Below are positions 49,880 through 49,970 of a stretch of DNA of 49,970 bases, piece by piece (position 1 is the stretch's first letter; each line of letters starts with the position of its first letter). The DNA comes from Coprococcus sp. OM04-5BH (lineage in GTDB: Bacteria > Bacillota > Clostridia > Lachnospirales > Lachnospiraceae), in assembly GCF_003482105.1 (NCBI RefSeq), contig NZ_QULM01000004.1:199518-249487 (forward strand), given 5' to 3'. Position numbers and translations under genes: made by a program. A model generated the notes under the pieces. It was not told the origin of the DNA. It worked only from the letters and a program-made list of their open reading frames with translations, and did no database searches.

Positions 49880-49970
49880 ATAAAAGTTGTTGCGAACGAA
49901 ATCGTGAAACAACAAAAACAAATGAACCATGAAAATTTAACAACATGACAACCCTGAAATTTCTTATAAA

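Overview
This window looks like a chromosomal segment of a Gram-positive, low-to-moderate GC anaerobe of the Clostridia, most likely a Lachnospiraceae gut bacterium (Coprococcus/Butyrivibrio-like; the genus is a guess). The grounds are the gene families present: type III glutamine synthetase, AddAB rather than RecBCD, ClpC with RadA, M18 and large M29 peptidases, a YhaO/YhaN-type pair, and a small conserved protein typically mislabelled 'endosialidase' in this family. Other signs are strong AGGAGG ribosome binding sites, several TTG starts and rho-independent terminators. Most genes lie on the + strand.

Layout. 1-0.33 kb: frameshifted relic of a probable Rpn-type nuclease/transposase gene. 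0.6-2.7 kb: glnN. 2.8-8.5 kb: a LytTR response regulator facing away from a secreted small protein, a membrane-anchored Cys/His-motif protein, and an ABC ATPase with a large duplicated permease. A clean LytTR-type direct repeat lies before the secreted protein, so this may be a regulated peptide/export system. 8.6-12 kb: topB, a left-handed beta-helix protein and a membrane-anchored FMN-binding-like protein. 12-19.1 kb: addB-addA. 19.3-21.7 kb: ABC exporter pair. 21.8-27.5 kb: M18 aminopeptidase and a 1408-residue propeller/hybrid-kinase protein in which the catalytic H-box histidine is asparagine. 27.6-30.7 kb: YhaO-like nuclease and YhaN-like membrane ATPase. 30.7-35 kb: pantothenate/CoA cluster (PanG-like reductase, panB, panC, coaBC). 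35-38.1 kb: VanZ-like protein, small membrane protein, large M29 aminopeptidase. 38.2-40.6 kb (-): LacI-type sensor fused to a GGDEF domain. 40.7-44.1 kb: purM-purN-purD, interrupted by a structured repeat. 44.2-48.6 kb: clpC, conserved small protein, radA. 48.6-50 kb: a second copy of the structured repeat, a lone type IV pilin-like gene, then tandem strong promoters that probably drive an rRNA operon starting just outside the window.

Points of most interest. (1) A repeat element at 42.44-42.71 kb and 48.72-48.84 kb whose hairpin arms differ in sequence between copies but stay complementary (apparent covariation), followed by a near-constant hairpin; this looks like a structured RNA or mobile hairpin family. 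(2) The LytTR-controlled secreted protein/ABC locus. (3) The hybrid sensor with a degenerate kinase core but intact receiver Asp and HPt His. (4) A 10-mer, GTTTACATAA, seen at least 12 times, four of them in the YhaO-like gene. All counts were made by eye; no database search or folding program was used.
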